Positions 36,365-45,720 of a stretch of DNA of 50,560 nt are shown in pieces. The notes under the pieces were generated by a model that was not told where the DNA came from, did no database searches, and saw nothing but the letters and a program-made list of their open reading frames with translations. The position numbers and the translations under genes were made by a program. Every line of letters begins with the position of its first letter. Within the stretch, counting starts at the first letter, position 1. Source of the stretch: Deltaproteobacteria bacterium (GTDB taxonomy: Bacteria > Desulfobacterota > Desulfobulbia > Desulfobulbales > JAGXFP01); assembly GCA_020056965.1 (NCBI GenBank), contig JAGVGT010000053.1, forward strand, positions 1-50,560, read 5' to 3'.

Positions 36365-37390
36365 GTGAAAAAACCGCTTAGTCTGCTGTTGGTGCTGCTC
36401 GCCGCCCTGCTGATCCTCTGCCCCGGAAACGGCCGGGCCGAAGGGGGCAAGTATCTCTTCAAGATCGGCTCCCTGGCTCCGGAAGGTAGCGTCTGGGCCA
36501 ACCGCTTCAACGATTTCACCAAGGAGGTCAGCGCCAAAACCAACGGTGAAGTGGTTTTCAAGGTTTATACCGGCGGGGTGATGGGAGACGATCGGGCCAT
36601 GTACCGGAAGATGCGGGCCGGCCAACTCCAGGGCGGCGGCTTCACCATGACCGGGATCAGCGAGGTGGTTTCCGATTTCCGCATCCTCAGCATCCCCTTT
36701 CTTTTCAAGTCCTATGACGAGGTGGACCGGGTAATCGCCGGCCTTTTCCCCACCTTCCAGAAAGAGTTTAACGAAAACGGCATGGAGCTGTTGGCCATGT
36801 CGGAAGTGGGCTTCGTCTATACCATGTCCACCGGCCCGGTCGCCTCGATCAGCAAACTGCGCCAGAGCAAGTGCTGGGCCCCGGAAAACGACCCGGTCAG
36901 CCAGGCCTTTTTAAAGAGTATCGGCATTACCCCGATTCCTCTGACCATTCCCGACGTGCTTTCATCCCTGCAAACCGGCCTGATCGACACGGTCTTTAAC
37001 TCGCTGTACGGCACCATTGTCATGCAGTGGTTCACCCGCACCAACTACCTCACCGATGTCCCCTTCGGTTATGCATACGGCGGCCTGATCTTTAGCAAGG
37101 CCGCCTTCGACAAACTGCCGCCAGGTCACGCCAACATCTGCCGTGACCTGGCCAAAAAGCACTTTGCCGGGTTGCTGGCCGATACCCGCAAAAGCAACGA
37201 TGACGCCTTGGCCACCCTTAAGAAGAACGGTGTCAAACTAGTGAGCTTTCCGGAAAGCGACATCGCCGAACTGCGGAAATATCGCGACAAGACGGTGCAG
37301 GGGATCAGCGGCACCGCCTTCTCCAGGGAGATGTATGACGAAACCATGCGATTGCTGGCTGAAGCCAGGAAAAATCAGGCTGGCAAGTAA
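36365..37390 (+). CDS. dctP: TRAP transporter substrate-binding protein (DctP family)
   Basis: The GTG-started, 341-residue protein has a signal peptide (KPLSLLLVLLAALLILC..., cleavage near GRA) and the DctP/DUF-type binding-protein fold: KIGSLAPEGSVWANR, the KxYTGGVMGDDRAMYRKMRAGQLQ segment, and SLQTGLIDTVFN near the middle. It binds the organic anion and hands it to DctQ/DctM. The substrate cannot be read with certainty. It follows the TatT gene directly and is followed by an unrelated AT-rich gene. Confidence 0.92.
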   Translation: MKKPLSLLLVLLAALLILCPGNGRAEGGKYLFKIGSLAPEGSVWANRFNDFTKEVSAKTNGEVVFKVYTGGVMGDDRAMYRKMRAGQLQGGGFTMTGISEVVSDFRILSIPFLFKSYDEVDRVIAGLFPTFQKEFNENGMELLAMSEVGFVYTMSTGPVASISKLRQSKCWAPENDPVSQAFLKSIGITPIPLTIPDVLSSLQTGLIDTVFNSLYGTIVMQWFTRTNYLTDVPFGYAYGGLIFSKAAFDKLPPGHANICRDLAKKHFAGLLADTRKSNDDALATLKKNGVKLVSFPESDIAELRKYRDKTVQGISGTAFSREMYDETMRLLAEARKNQAGK

Positions 37391-37420
37391 TCAATCGTTA
37401 CGAGCTGAGGACAAAGAATA

Positions 37421-38617
37421 GTGAGTAGCAGAAACATAAAGGCGAGTTATTATTTTATCGGCTTTGCCTTGATATCTTTGGTTTTTATCATCTCTCTTGA
37501 ATTATCGACCAGAATAATTTCTTTAGTTTCTGGAAATGGTTTTGTGTTGAATGTTGCAGAGAAAGAATCGTACGACGACAGCATAACAGATCTTTATCAA
37601 TTTCATCCGTTTACTGGGTTCATTTTTACCCCAGGCTCATTTAGAGGAGGTCATGTAGACCAAAAAATATATTCAACAATCTATGTTGATAATAACAGCT
37701 TTCTTTGTAATGGTTACATTATACCACTCAAAAAAGAAGATAATGAAATCCGCATCGCGACCATAGGTGCATCAACAACCGCTAATATTAACTTAAATTT
37801 TGACGAAAACTGGCCGGGGCAACTCGTCAACAAACTCCAACAAAAATTCCCGGGCAAAAAAATCACTCTCATCAATGCGGCGGTGCCTGGTTATGATACT
37901 TCGCAGAGTATTGCCAATCTCTCGTTGCGAGTAATGCCCTATAAACCGGATATCGTCATTATTTACCATGCCTACAATGACTTAAAGGCTATTCGAGCTA
38001 ATGGCGAATTCAAACCAGACTATTCTCACATACACCAGACTCCCTTTGGTTTTCATGAAAAACCGCCTGCTTATAAGCTACTGCTGGAAAAATCGATGCT
38101 CTATGTCAGGGTACGGAACCAATACCGAAAAATATTGGAGTCGCGAGATACCCAGGAAATCTTTAATGGTCAAGGAAGGGTTAGGGTGATACCAGATGAA
38201 GCAAAAAATACTTTTCATGATCACATACAGACGCTTGTTGCCATTGCCAAATCAGGAGGTGCCAAAGTTGTAATTTCTTCTTTCGCAACTTTGCATGACC
38301 CCTTGCTTGATTACACATTACCGGCCACCATTAAGGGTTTGGGTGGCATGAAACGACGAGAGCTAGGAGCATTGTTGAATTTTACTCGTAGTCTAAGTTT
38401 AGACGGGATATTTATTGGTATCAATACATACAACAAAATACTCAAAGATCTCGCATTTGAAATGAACACCGGCTGGGTTGATAATGCCAATCAGGTTCCT
38501 CATGATGAGCAATATTTCGTTGATCGTGTTCACTTTTCAGCAGTTGGAGCAGCCAGAATGGCCGATAATTTTTTACCTGAAGTTGAAAAAGCCATCAATG
38601 AAAACTACGTACAATAG
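37421..38617 (+). CDS. SGNH/GDSL-type hydrolase-like membrane protein, AT-rich
   Basis: The GTG-started 398-residue product has one N-terminal membrane segment (about 9-28) and an SGNH-hydrolase-like domain. Visible blocks are S118 in IRIATIGASTTA, NAAVPGYDTSQS, IIYHAYNDL and D368-X2-H371 in DRVHFSAVG. This is the serine-esterase pattern of lipases or carbohydrate esterases. Base composition is much more AT-rich than both neighbours. It sits between dctP and dctQ, which normally adjoin, so it looks like an insertion. The substrate is unknown. A link with the transported compound is not supported. Confidence 0.8.
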   Translation: MSSRNIKASYYFIGFALISLVFIISLELSTRIISLVSGNGFVLNVAEKESYDDSITDLYQFHPFTGFIFTPGSFRGGHVDQKIYSTIYVDNNSFLCNGYIIPLKKEDNEIRIATIGASTTANINLNFDENWPGQLVNKLQQKFPGKKITLINAAVPGYDTSQSIANLSLRVMPYKPDIVIIYHAYNDLKAIRANGEFKPDYSHIHQTPFGFHEKPPAYKLLLEKSMLYVRVRNQYRKILESRDTQEIFNGQGRVRVIPDEAKNTFHDHIQTLVAIAKSGGAKVVISSFATLHDPLLDYTLPATIKGLGGMKRRELGALLNFTRSLSLDGIFIGINTYNKILKDLAFEMNTGWVDNANQVPHDEQYFVDRVHFSAVGAARMADNFLPEVEKAINENYVQ

Positions 38618-38625
38618 AACTCTAA

Positions 38626-39243
38626 ATGATTGGCCGTCTGTTTTGTGGCGCTGCCAATATGAACAACCAGACTTTGACTGACAATCAGACAATATCAAAC
38701 AACATGCCCCCCCCCACCTCCAAGTCCAATTCGGGCATCCTTACCACTATAACCGGCCTCTTTCATTATCTGGAGGAAGGGATGGTGGTCACCATGCTGT
38801 TGACCATGATCGTCCTGACCTGCACGCAGGTAGCCATGCGGACCTTTTTCTCCTCGGGGCTGGACTGGGCCGATTCCCTGCTCCGCTACCTGGTCCTCTG
38901 GAGCGGCCTCTTGGGCGCCACCATCTGCACCCGCCAGGGGCAGCACATCAATATCGACCTGGCCTCCCGGCTGCTGCCCGATAAGTACCTGCGCTGGCTG
39001 GGGGTGGTTCTGAATGCTTTCAGCACTCTGGTATGTGCTGGTCTGACTTGGTCCGGTTATCTCTTCGTCAAGAGCGAGATGGAATTCGGTGGCGACGCCG
39101 CCCTATTGGGGTTGGCCCACTGGCAGCTGACCTTGATCTTTCCCCTGTCCTTCGCCTTGATGACCCTGCGTTTTCTGATCATCACAGGTCAGTCCGCCCT
39201 GGGGCGAACGACCATAACGCCCATCGTCCCCGGCCAGGTTTAA
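38626..39243 (+). CDS. dctQ: TRAP transporter small permease (DctQ family)
   Basis: The 205-residue product has four membrane segments (from about residue 52 onward) and the DctQ pattern: WADSLLRYLVLWSGLLGAT...TRQGQHINID. It joins DctM in the inner membrane to move the substrate with Na+. The start is uncertain: ATG 38626, 38659 and 38704 are all in frame without a good ribosome site, and the first 40 residues are unlike the family. This may reflect disturbance from the inserted gene just upstream. Confidence 0.9.
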   Translation: MIGRLFCGAANMNNQTLTDNQTISNNMPPPTSKSNSGILTTITGLFHYLEEGMVVTMLLTMIVLTCTQVAMRTFFSSGLDWADSLLRYLVLWSGLLGATICTRQGQHINIDLASRLLPDKYLRWLGVVLNAFSTLVCAGLTWSGYLFVKSEMEFGGDAALLGLAHWQLTLIFPLSFALMTLRFLIITGQSALGRTTITPIVPGQV

Positions 39244-39256
39244 GGTTCGCGCGCCC

Positions 39257-40522
39257 ATGGCCTTTCTGAAACTCATCACCATGATCATGGCGCTGCTCGG
39301 CGCCCCGCTCTTCGTGGTAATCGGCGCCTTGGCTCTGCTCTCCTTTTATGCCATCGGCGTCGATCTCTCGGTGGTGGTTATCGAGATGTCGAGGCTGGCC
39401 GACACCCCGGTGCTGTTGTCGCTGCCACTCTTCATCTTCGCCGGGACCCTGCTCTCGGAAAGCGGGGCGCCCCGGCGGATGCTGGCCCTCTCCGATGTGC
39501 TGCTGGGTTGGCTGCCGGGCGGGCTGGGAGTCATCGCCCTGCTGGTCTGCGCGGTATTTACCGCCTTCACCGGCGCCTCCGGGGTGACGATCTTCGCCAT
39601 GGGCGGCCTGCTCTACCCGGCCCTTTTAAAAGATGGTTATCCCGAGCGCTTTTCCCTGGGGTTGATCACCACCTCCGGCAGCCTGGGGCTGCTCTTTCCG
39701 CCCAGCCTGCCGCTGATCATCTACGGGGTGATCGCCGAAACCAGCATCGACAAGCTTTTCCTGGCCGGGATCGTCCCCGGCCTCCTGATGCTGGGGCTAT
39801 TGTCCGGCTACAGTCTTTGGATCGGCCGCGGGATCGCCAAGAAGGTCTACCGCTTTTCCTGGCCGCAAACCCGCCAGGCGCTTCGAGAGGCGGTCTGGGA
39901 GATCCCCCTGCCCTTTCTGATTTTGGGCGGCATCTACGGCGGCTTCTTCGTGGCCGGCGAGGCGGCGGCCATCACCGCTCTCTATGTGCTGATCGTCGAG
40001 GTTCTGATCTATCGCGACATCGCCTTCCGCCAGCTCAGCCGCGTCATGGTCCGCAGCATGGTGCTGTTCGGCGGCATCCTGATGATCCTGGCGGTATCCA
40101 TGGCTTCCACCAACTATCTGGTGGACCAGGAGGTGCCGACCAAACTTTTTGAGTTGATCAAGGCCCATGTCACCAATAAGTACACCTTCCTCTTGATCCT
40201 CAACCTGTTCCTGCTGGTGGTCGGGGTCATGCTGGATATTTTTTCCGCCCTGGTGCTGGTGGTGCCGATCATCATCCCCATCGCCACCCTGTATGGGGTA
40301 GATCCGGTCCACCTGGGCATCATCTTTCTGACCAATCTGCAGATCGGCTACTGCACCCCGCCGGTGGGCCTGAACCTCTTTCTAGCCAGCTACTGTTTCA
40401 ATAAGCCGATCATCGAACTCTATCGAGCCACCCTACCCTTCCTGGCCATCCTGTTGGTAACCCTGGGTCTGATTACTTACTATCCCGCCCTGAGCCTCTG
40501 GCTGGTCGGCTGGCTGGGCTGA
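39257..40522 (+). CDS. dctM: TRAP transporter large permease (DctM family)
   Basis: The 421-residue product has about a dozen membrane segments and DctM landmarks: LPLFIFAGTLLSESG, FTAFTGASGVTIFAMGGLLYPAL, GSLGLLFPPSLPLIIYG and LNLFLASY near the end. It is the main translocating subunit of the TRAP system and follows dctQ by 13 bases. Length is typical (about 425). Confidence 0.95.
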   Translation: MAFLKLITMIMALLGAPLFVVIGALALLSFYAIGVDLSVVVIEMSRLADTPVLLSLPLFIFAGTLLSESGAPRRMLALSDVLLGWLPGGLGVIALLVCAVFTAFTGASGVTIFAMGGLLYPALLKDGYPERFSLGLITTSGSLGLLFPPSLPLIIYGVIAETSIDKLFLAGIVPGLLMLGLLSGYSLWIGRGIAKKVYRFSWPQTRQALREAVWEIPLPFLILGGIYGGFFVAGEAAAITALYVLIVEVLIYRDIAFRQLSRVMVRSMVLFGGILMILAVSMASTNYLVDQEVPTKLFELIKAHVTNKYTFLLILNLFLLVVGVMLDIFSALVLVVPIIIPIATLYGVDPVHLGIIFLTNLQIGYCTPPVGLNLFLASYCFNKPIIELYRATLPFLAILLVTLGLITYYPALSLWLVGWLG

Positions 40523-40540
40523 ACTTAAAGGACTATCCGC

Positions 40541-41440
40541 ATGAGTAAAGAACAACTGTATGACTGTATCATCATCGGCGCCGGCCCCGGCGGCCTACAG
40601 GGCGCCATCCATCTGGCCCGTTGCAACCGGAAGGTGCTGCTAGTGGACCAGGGCGGCGGCCGGACCAAGCTGGCCAACGACATTGTCAATTATCTGGGCA
40701 TTCCTGCCATCGACGGGTTTGAACTGACCCGAATCGGTTTCCTCCAGGCGCGAAGTTTCGGGGTTACGGTCAAATCAAAGACCACTGTTACCAGGGTTGT
40801 TAAGGCGGCGGATTTATTTAAGGTGGAAACCGGGACAGATAGCTATTCGGCCCGCTACCTGATCACAGCCAGTGACGCCAAGGACATCCTGCCCCAGTTG
40901 AAGAATCTCCGGCGCTTTCTGGGTAAAGGGTTTTATACCAGCGTGGCCAGCGACGGCCACCGCACCAAGGATACCGAATTGCTGGTGATGGGCGACAACC
41001 TGGACGCCGTGCGGTTGGCCCTGTCGATGAAAAAAATGTATACCGACCGGGTGGTGCTCCTGCTGGAAGACATTACCTTGCCTGGCGAGTTTCTGGATAT
41101 ACTGGTGGATCATCTGATCACGGTGATCCGCGGCAACCCGGTGGAGCTTCTGGGCCAAAATCAATTAACCGGTATTCTCCTGGCCGATGGCCGCTCACTC
41201 TCGTGCCAGACCATCATGGCCGACTACGGTTGCCGCCTCAATGACGACTACCTGAAAAACCTACCCCTGGAGCGTGATCGAGATAACTTCAGGATCATGG
41301 CCGACCATACCGGAGAGAGTTCCGTCCCGGGCCTTTTTGTGACCGGCGGGCTGCGGACCGACCATGACCTGACAATCATTGCGGCCGGACAAGGCGCCAC
41401 GGCCGCCATCGAAATAAACACCCGGCTGCTGGAACTCTGA
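40541..41440 (+). CDS. Thioredoxin-reductase-like flavoprotein without CxxC
   Basis: The 299-residue product has an FAD motif ([17 protein letters not shown], residues 10-26), a second dinucleotide region ([13 protein letters not shown]) and the C-terminal [22 protein letters not shown] segment of the thioredoxin-reductase fold. Where thioredoxin reductase has CxxC-DG it has S134-V-A-S137-DG, so it cannot reduce thioredoxin by the usual route. The pyridine-nucleotide glycine motif is also altered. It is likely an NAD(P)H-dependent oxidoreductase of unknown partner. It follows dctM by 18 bases. Confidence 0.85.
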   Translation: MSKEQLYDCIIIGAGPGGLQGAIHLARCNRKVLLVDQGGGRTKLANDIVNYLGIPAIDGFELTRIGFLQARSFGVTVKSKTTVTRVVKAADLFKVETGTDSYSARYLITASDAKDILPQLKNLRRFLGKGFYTSVASDGHRTKDTELLVMGDNLDAVRLALSMKKMYTDRVVLLLEDITLPGEFLDILVDHLITVIRGNPVELLGQNQLTGILLADGRSLSCQTIMADYGCRLNDDYLKNLPLERDRDNFRIMADHTGESSVPGLFVTGGLRTDHDLTIIAAGQGATAAIEINTRLLEL

Positions 41441-41480
41441 ATTTACCCACGTTTCAGCTGGATTTCTTAGGTCAGAAGTT

Positions 41481-42899
41481 ATGTCCATATTTCGCCTGCC
41501 ACCTTTTATTAGCCTGGTTGCCGCGTACCTGCTGACTTTTAGTCCAGTTCAGGCCATGGAGACTCCCCCGGCCCTAAACAGCTTAATGATCCTTTCGGAG
41601 GTGGCCGAACGGTGCACCGAAGGGGTCGTCAACATTTCCTCCACCCGGATCATCACCACCCGCGACTCCAGCCTGTCGCCCTTCTTCAACGACCCTTTCT
41701 TCCAGCAGTTCTTTGGCGGTACCTTTCCTGGTGTGCCCAAAAAGCGGCGGGAACAGAGCCTCGGTTCCGGGGTAATCGTCTCGGCCGACGGTCTGGTCTT
41801 GACCAGTAGCCACGTGGTTGAAGGAGCCGAGGAGATCGTGGTCACCCTGGCCGGTAAGCGGGAACTAAAGGCCACGATCGTCGGCACCGACCCCAGAAGC
41901 GATGTCGCGGTGATCCGCCTCCAGGGCGAACTCGGGGAATTGCGCCCCGTTCCCCTTGGCGATTCCACCGCGCTGCGGTTGGGCGAGGTGGTCCTGGCCA
42001 TCGGCAATCCCTTCGGGCTTTCGCATACCGTCACCATGGGTATCGTCTCGGCCAAGGGGCGGGCCGATGTGGGCATCGTTGATTACGAGGATTTTATCCA
42101 GACCGATGCCGCCATCAATCCCGGCAATTCCGGCGGCGCCTTGATTAATCTGCGCGGGGAACTGGTCGGCATCAACACCGCCATCCTCAGCCGCTCCGGC
42201 GGATACCAGGGCATCGGCTTCGCCATCCCCGTCAACCTGGCCCGGGCGGTCATGGATAATCTGGTCAGAAGCGGCAAAGTGGTGCGGGGCTGGCTGGGGG
42301 CTGGGGTGCAAGACCTCGATCCGCAACTGGCCGAGGCCCTCCACCTGGGTGATCCCCAAGGGGTGCTGGTGTCCGAGGTGCAGTCCGATAGCCCGGCTGC
42401 CGCAGCCGGCCTGCGGCGAGGGGATGTGATCCGCAAATTAAATGGCGAGATGGTGGATGGCGCCAGTCGGTTTCGTAAGACCGTGGCTGCCCTGGGGGCC
42501 GGAACCGGAACGGTTTTAGAGGTGGTAAGAGACGGAGCGGCCCTGACCCTGAAGATGACCATCACCGGAGCCCCAAGGCATCATCAGGACGAGGCCGTTC
42601 TGGACAAGAACGCCGGTAAACTGGGCGGCCTGAGCGTGGCGCCGGTCGATGAACTGGCCCGCCAGAAATTCGAACTGCCGGTGCGCCTGAACGGCGGTGT
42701 GGTGGTCACCGAGATCAGCCCTGCTAGCCCGGCCGCCCAGTCCGGTCTCAAGGTCGGAGACGTGATTCTGGAACTCAACCGTCAGGAAGTAAAAAACGTC
42801 GGTGATTTTGATAAGCTTTATCGGTCCGCCGCCCGAAAAGAGCTGGCGCTCCTGGTCTTCCGCGACGGTCAGGCCGGCTATCTGATTTTGCCCAGGTAA
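41481..42899 (+). CDS. Periplasmic serine endoprotease, HtrA/DegP family
   Basis: The 472-residue product has a signal peptide ([25 protein letters not shown]), a trypsin-like domain with the triad H111 (TSSHVVEG), D141 (DPRSDVAV) and S217 (GNSGGAL), and two PDZ domains from about 275 and about 390. It degrades or refolds damaged envelope proteins. The Phe-rich N-terminal loop ([15 protein letters not shown]) is typical of DegQ/DegP. It starts 41 bases after the flavoprotein gene and could end the TRAP transcription unit. Confidence 0.94.
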   Translation: MSIFRLPPFISLVAAYLLTFSPVQAMETPPALNSLMILSEVAERCTEGVVNISSTRIITTRDSSLSPFFNDPFFQQFFGGTFPGVPKKRREQSLGSGVIVSADGLVLTSSHVVEGAEEIVVTLAGKRELKATIVGTDPRSDVAVIRLQGELGELRPVPLGDSTALRLGEVVLAIGNPFGLSHTVTMGIVSAKGRADVGIVDYEDFIQTDAAINPGNSGGALINLRGELVGINTAILSRSGGYQGIGFAIPVNLARAVMDNLVRSGKVVRGWLGAGVQDLDPQLAEALHLGDPQGVLVSEVQSDSPAAAAGLRRGDVIRKLNGEMVDGASRFRKTVAALGAGTGTVLEVVRDGAALTLKMTITGAPRHHQDEAVLDKNAGKLGGLSVAPVDELARQKFELPVRLNGGVVVTEISPASPAAQSGLKVGDVILELNRQEVKNVGDFDKLYRSAARKELALLVFRDGQAGYLILPR

Positions 42900-43265
42900 A
42901 TCGGATATTCTCTCGAGATGTCTCCTGACAACTATTCTACAGCCCTAAATCACGCACTAACTCTGTAGAACTATGTAAAAACGTAAAATCAGCTTTACCT
43001 GGCCGAGCAAATCGCCCCGCTTCCTCCGCCGACTCCATCGCTCAATCTCAAAACTCCTTTGTGCGGCTTTTGACGATAAGCAACGCCATTTGCCGCCAAT
43101 TTCATCCAATTAACCTTAGGTTGAGCGGTTGTACGTAATTCAGAGGTTGATTCAAATTGCATTGAAGGATATGGTGCAAAACGCCAATTTTTTGTGTTAA
43201 TACATCCGGCATTTTCCCGATAACTTGGAACCGAGACGAATCTTTTAAGTGCTAGGGGTACGTTT
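42900..43265. other. Intergenic region upstream of the secretion locus
   Basis: This 366-base region is AT-richer than its neighbours. It contains an inverted repeat TTCTACAG (42935-42942) / CTGTAGAA (42963-42970) with a 20-base spacer, possibly the htrA terminator or a regulatory site. The 43,140-43,265 part should hold the promoter of the TolC-like gene. No gene is supported. Confidence 0.45.
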
Positions 43266-44915
43266 GTGATTGACCGATTCAAGTGGTGTTTTGTTGGTGT
43301 CCTGGTCTTAATCCTGCAATTCGTTCTGGCCCCAATTCCTCCAATCGCGGCGGCCGAAATGGCGGTCGGGGGCGCTGAACCCAAATCCGCACCATCTAAC
43401 GCGCTTGATTCAATCGAGCCTGCCTCACAAAATATTCCGCCTCAGAAAGTTGCCACCGGTTTGGTGGTGCCGGAAAAACGGCTGCTGGCCGAACTGATCG
43501 GCAGGTCTGAAATTTCGGTGCTAGCCGATGTTGATGGCCAATATTTAAGGAATATGGCTGAGAATCAAGTAATCGGAGAAGGATTGGCCAGCCAGGCCGG
43601 GGAGACAAACCTGATCGAGTCGATCCGCTCCGGTCGAAGTTTTAATCGTGAGAGTCTCGCGGCTTCGGCCCGGGTGGAACAGGCCAAGGCGCAAACCGGC
43701 CAGGCCCTTGCCCTCCTGCTACCTTCCGTGTCGGTGCGGGCCAGTTACGGCACGGAAACATCCGAGCCTTCCGTGGAAATTGATCAAACCACCGGGAATT
43801 CCGTTTCCTCTGACACCCACTCGCGAACGGATGCTGCCCTCACCGTGCGGCAGCCCTTGTACGACCTGCCCAGTTTTCTGGATTGGCGGCGTCGTGAGGT
43901 GATCGAAAAGGCCCGCGGAGAAAATTACCGGGTCAGCGACGGCGACGCCTACATCTCAGCGGTCAATGCCTATCTATCTTTAGTCTCCAGCCGACTACAG
44001 GCTGATATGACCCGTGACTTTGAAACTCAGCTGGTGGAGTTACTCAGCTATGTCGAAAAACGCGCCCGCGCCGGAGCCGCCAGCATTTCCGACATGGCCC
44101 GGGTCCGCGCCCGCAGCCAGGCAACGCAGTCGTCCCGCTTGGAACAGGAGTCGGCCCACGCGGCTGCCGGAGTTGAATTTGTGCGTTTGACCAATCTCGT
44201 ACCTCAGAAAGTCCGGATTCCGGTCCTCGATGATGTCGGGGTTTCGTTACTGCCGGAATCATTTGATCTGGCTGTTGCCACCGCGCTGAAATCCAATCCG
44301 GAAATTGCCGCACTTACAGCCGAGGTCCAGGCTGCCGAGATAGATCGGTCGGCGGTAAAGGGTCGTTATCTGCCGCGGGTCGATGCGGAGTACACCGATA
44401 GTTATTCTCTTCACGCGGGGGGCGATCCCAGTTCTGCCGGCCAGAGAGATAAGCGCAGCATGATTGTGCTGAACTGGAGTCTTCTCAGTGGTGGACGTGA
44501 CTACATGACTCAGGTTGAACGTTCGGCCCGCTATAGAGAATTGCAGTACCGTCTGGACGACCAGCGCCGCCGGGTGGTCCAGACGCTATCCGCCAATTAT
44601 GCAACGCTTGCCGCCACCAGGGAGCGGATTACCTCCGGTTACCAGGAACTGGAGGCGATTTCCACGGCGGCTGAGGCCATGTCGAAAAGGATGCTTTCCG
44701 GCAACCAGTCTCTTCTGGATCTGCTTGATGTCTACGACCGTTTCTACCAGGTCCGTTCCCGCCTGGTCAGTTTGCATATGCTTGAGATGAGCACGGTGAC
44801 CCAGTTGGTTCGGTTAACGCTCGGCACTCCGGGGGGGACTCCAGAAGTTGCCACGTTGGCCAAGGATACACCGGGATCTCTTGATAACAACGATTACCTA
44901 AAGGTGGAGGACTAG
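43266..44915 (+). CDS. TolC-family outer-membrane channel of type I secretion
   Basis: The GTG-started 549-residue product has a signal peptide (FVGVLVLILQFVLAPIPPIAAA), a roughly 100-residue linker, then a TolC-type repeat: long helices (SARVEQAKAQTGQALALLLPSV), VRQPLYDLPSFLDWRRRE and the second half RGRYLPRVDAEYTDSY. It forms the outer-membrane exit duct used with an HlyD-type adaptor. The AggA/LapE branch exports giant RTX adhesins, which fits the last gene in the window. The gene starts a five-gene plus-strand cluster. Confidence 0.9.
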   Translation: MIDRFKWCFVGVLVLILQFVLAPIPPIAAAEMAVGGAEPKSAPSNALDSIEPASQNIPPQKVATGLVVPEKRLLAELIGRSEISVLADVDGQYLRNMAENQVIGEGLASQAGETNLIESIRSGRSFNRESLAASARVEQAKAQTGQALALLLPSVSVRASYGTETSEPSVEIDQTTGNSVSSDTHSRTDAALTVRQPLYDLPSFLDWRRREVIEKARGENYRVSDGDAYISAVNAYLSLVSSRLQADMTRDFETQLVELLSYVEKRARAGAASISDMARVRARSQATQSSRLEQESAHAAAGVEFVRLTNLVPQKVRIPVLDDVGVSLLPESFDLAVATALKSNPEIAALTAEVQAAEIDRSAVKGRYLPRVDAEYTDSYSLHAGGDPSSAGQRDKRSMIVLNWSLLSGGRDYMTQVERSARYRELQYRLDDQRRRVVQTLSANYATLAATRERITSGYQELEAISTAAEAMSKRMLSGNQSLLDLLDVYDRFYQVRSRLVSLHMLEMSTVTQLVRLTLGTPGGTPEVATLAKDTPGSLDNNDYLKVED

Positions 44916-44916
44916 T

Positions 44917-45714
44917 ATGGAACCGCGTCAAGAAGATAACGATGGTTCGGATATTTTCTGGCCGGGCTATGTAGATGCCGTTACCAATTTGGTCCTTAAC
45001 CTGCTCTTCCTTCTGACCATCATGACGGTGGCCGTATTCATGTTTGCCCTCGAGTTGGGGCGCGCCAGTCACAGTGGACCGGGCCAGCCGCCGGTTGTCT
45101 CAACCAAGCAGGATGTCGCTGCCGTTTCTAAGGCAACAACTGATCATGATAAGGAAAATATCGCTTTAAAACGTGAAATTGAGCGCCTGAATATGAAGCT
45201 TGCGCAGCGGATTGCCTCGCCTGTGCCAGCCGGGCAACCCGATAAAACCGAACAATCCGCTAAAACCGGGCACCCCGGTAAAACTGCGCAAACGGGTAAG
45301 GACGGGCAATTAAAATCTGAACCGTCGGTCCAGTCAGAACAACCGGTGCAACTTGGTGGTTTGGTCGAAACTGTTGAGGTGACGTCCAATGTGGCCAAGC
45401 CGTTAAACGGGCTTGATGAAGCACGGGCAAGCGATGCCGAAATAATAGTGCGGTTCGCGGATGAAGCGGTTGATTTTACTCCGGCGGAGCATGAGCAGTT
45501 GCTCGATTCTTTGAAGCCCATCGCCGCAAAAGGGAAAGCCACTATTCATGTCGAAGTCCCCGCTGGTTTTTCCGAGGCTAAACGGATGGGCTTCTATCGG
45601 GCCATGGCAGTGCGAAATTTACTGATCGCAATGAAAATGCCTAAGGATGAAATCAATGTTTTGGTGCTGGAAGGAAAGAATAACCCGAACGCCTCACTCG
45701 TCAGGGTCAGGTGA
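44917..45714 (+). CDS. MotB-like (ZorB/OmpA-type) membrane protein
   Basis: The 265-residue product starts with one membrane segment (about 18-46). Its GYVDAVTNLVLNLLFLL aligns with the MotB pore motif AYADFMTAMMAFFLV, giving Asp20 as the likely proton-carrying residue. A Lys/Gln/Gly/Pro-rich linker (residues about 95-145) has repeated TGQ/KTG-like units. The C-terminal domain (about 175-265) resembles OmpA (DFTPAEHEQLLDSL..., SEAKRMGFYRAMAVRNLL) but lacks the usual GHTD aspartate. It would be the stator-type partner of the MotA-like protein two genes on. It starts 1 base after tolC. Function in this locus is not established. Confidence 0.72.
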   Translation: MEPRQEDNDGSDIFWPGYVDAVTNLVLNLLFLLTIMTVAVFMFALELGRASHSGPGQPPVVSTKQDVAAVSKATTDHDKENIALKREIERLNMKLAQRIASPVPAGQPDKTEQSAKTGHPGKTAQTGKDGQLKSEPSVQSEQPVQLGGLVETVEVTSNVAKPLNGLDEARASDAEIIVRFADEAVDFTPAEHEQLLDSLKPIAAKGKATIHVEVPAGFSEAKRMGFYRAMAVRNLLIAMKMPKDEINVLVLEGKNNPNASLVRVR

Positions 45715-45720
45715 TTACTG

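Noticed and set aside
42995-43384. A 129-residue minus-strand ORF upstream of the TolC-like gene
   Set aside because: No family is recognised, it overlaps the TolC signal-peptide region, and it has no ribosome site. It could be a decayed element but I cannot support a gene.
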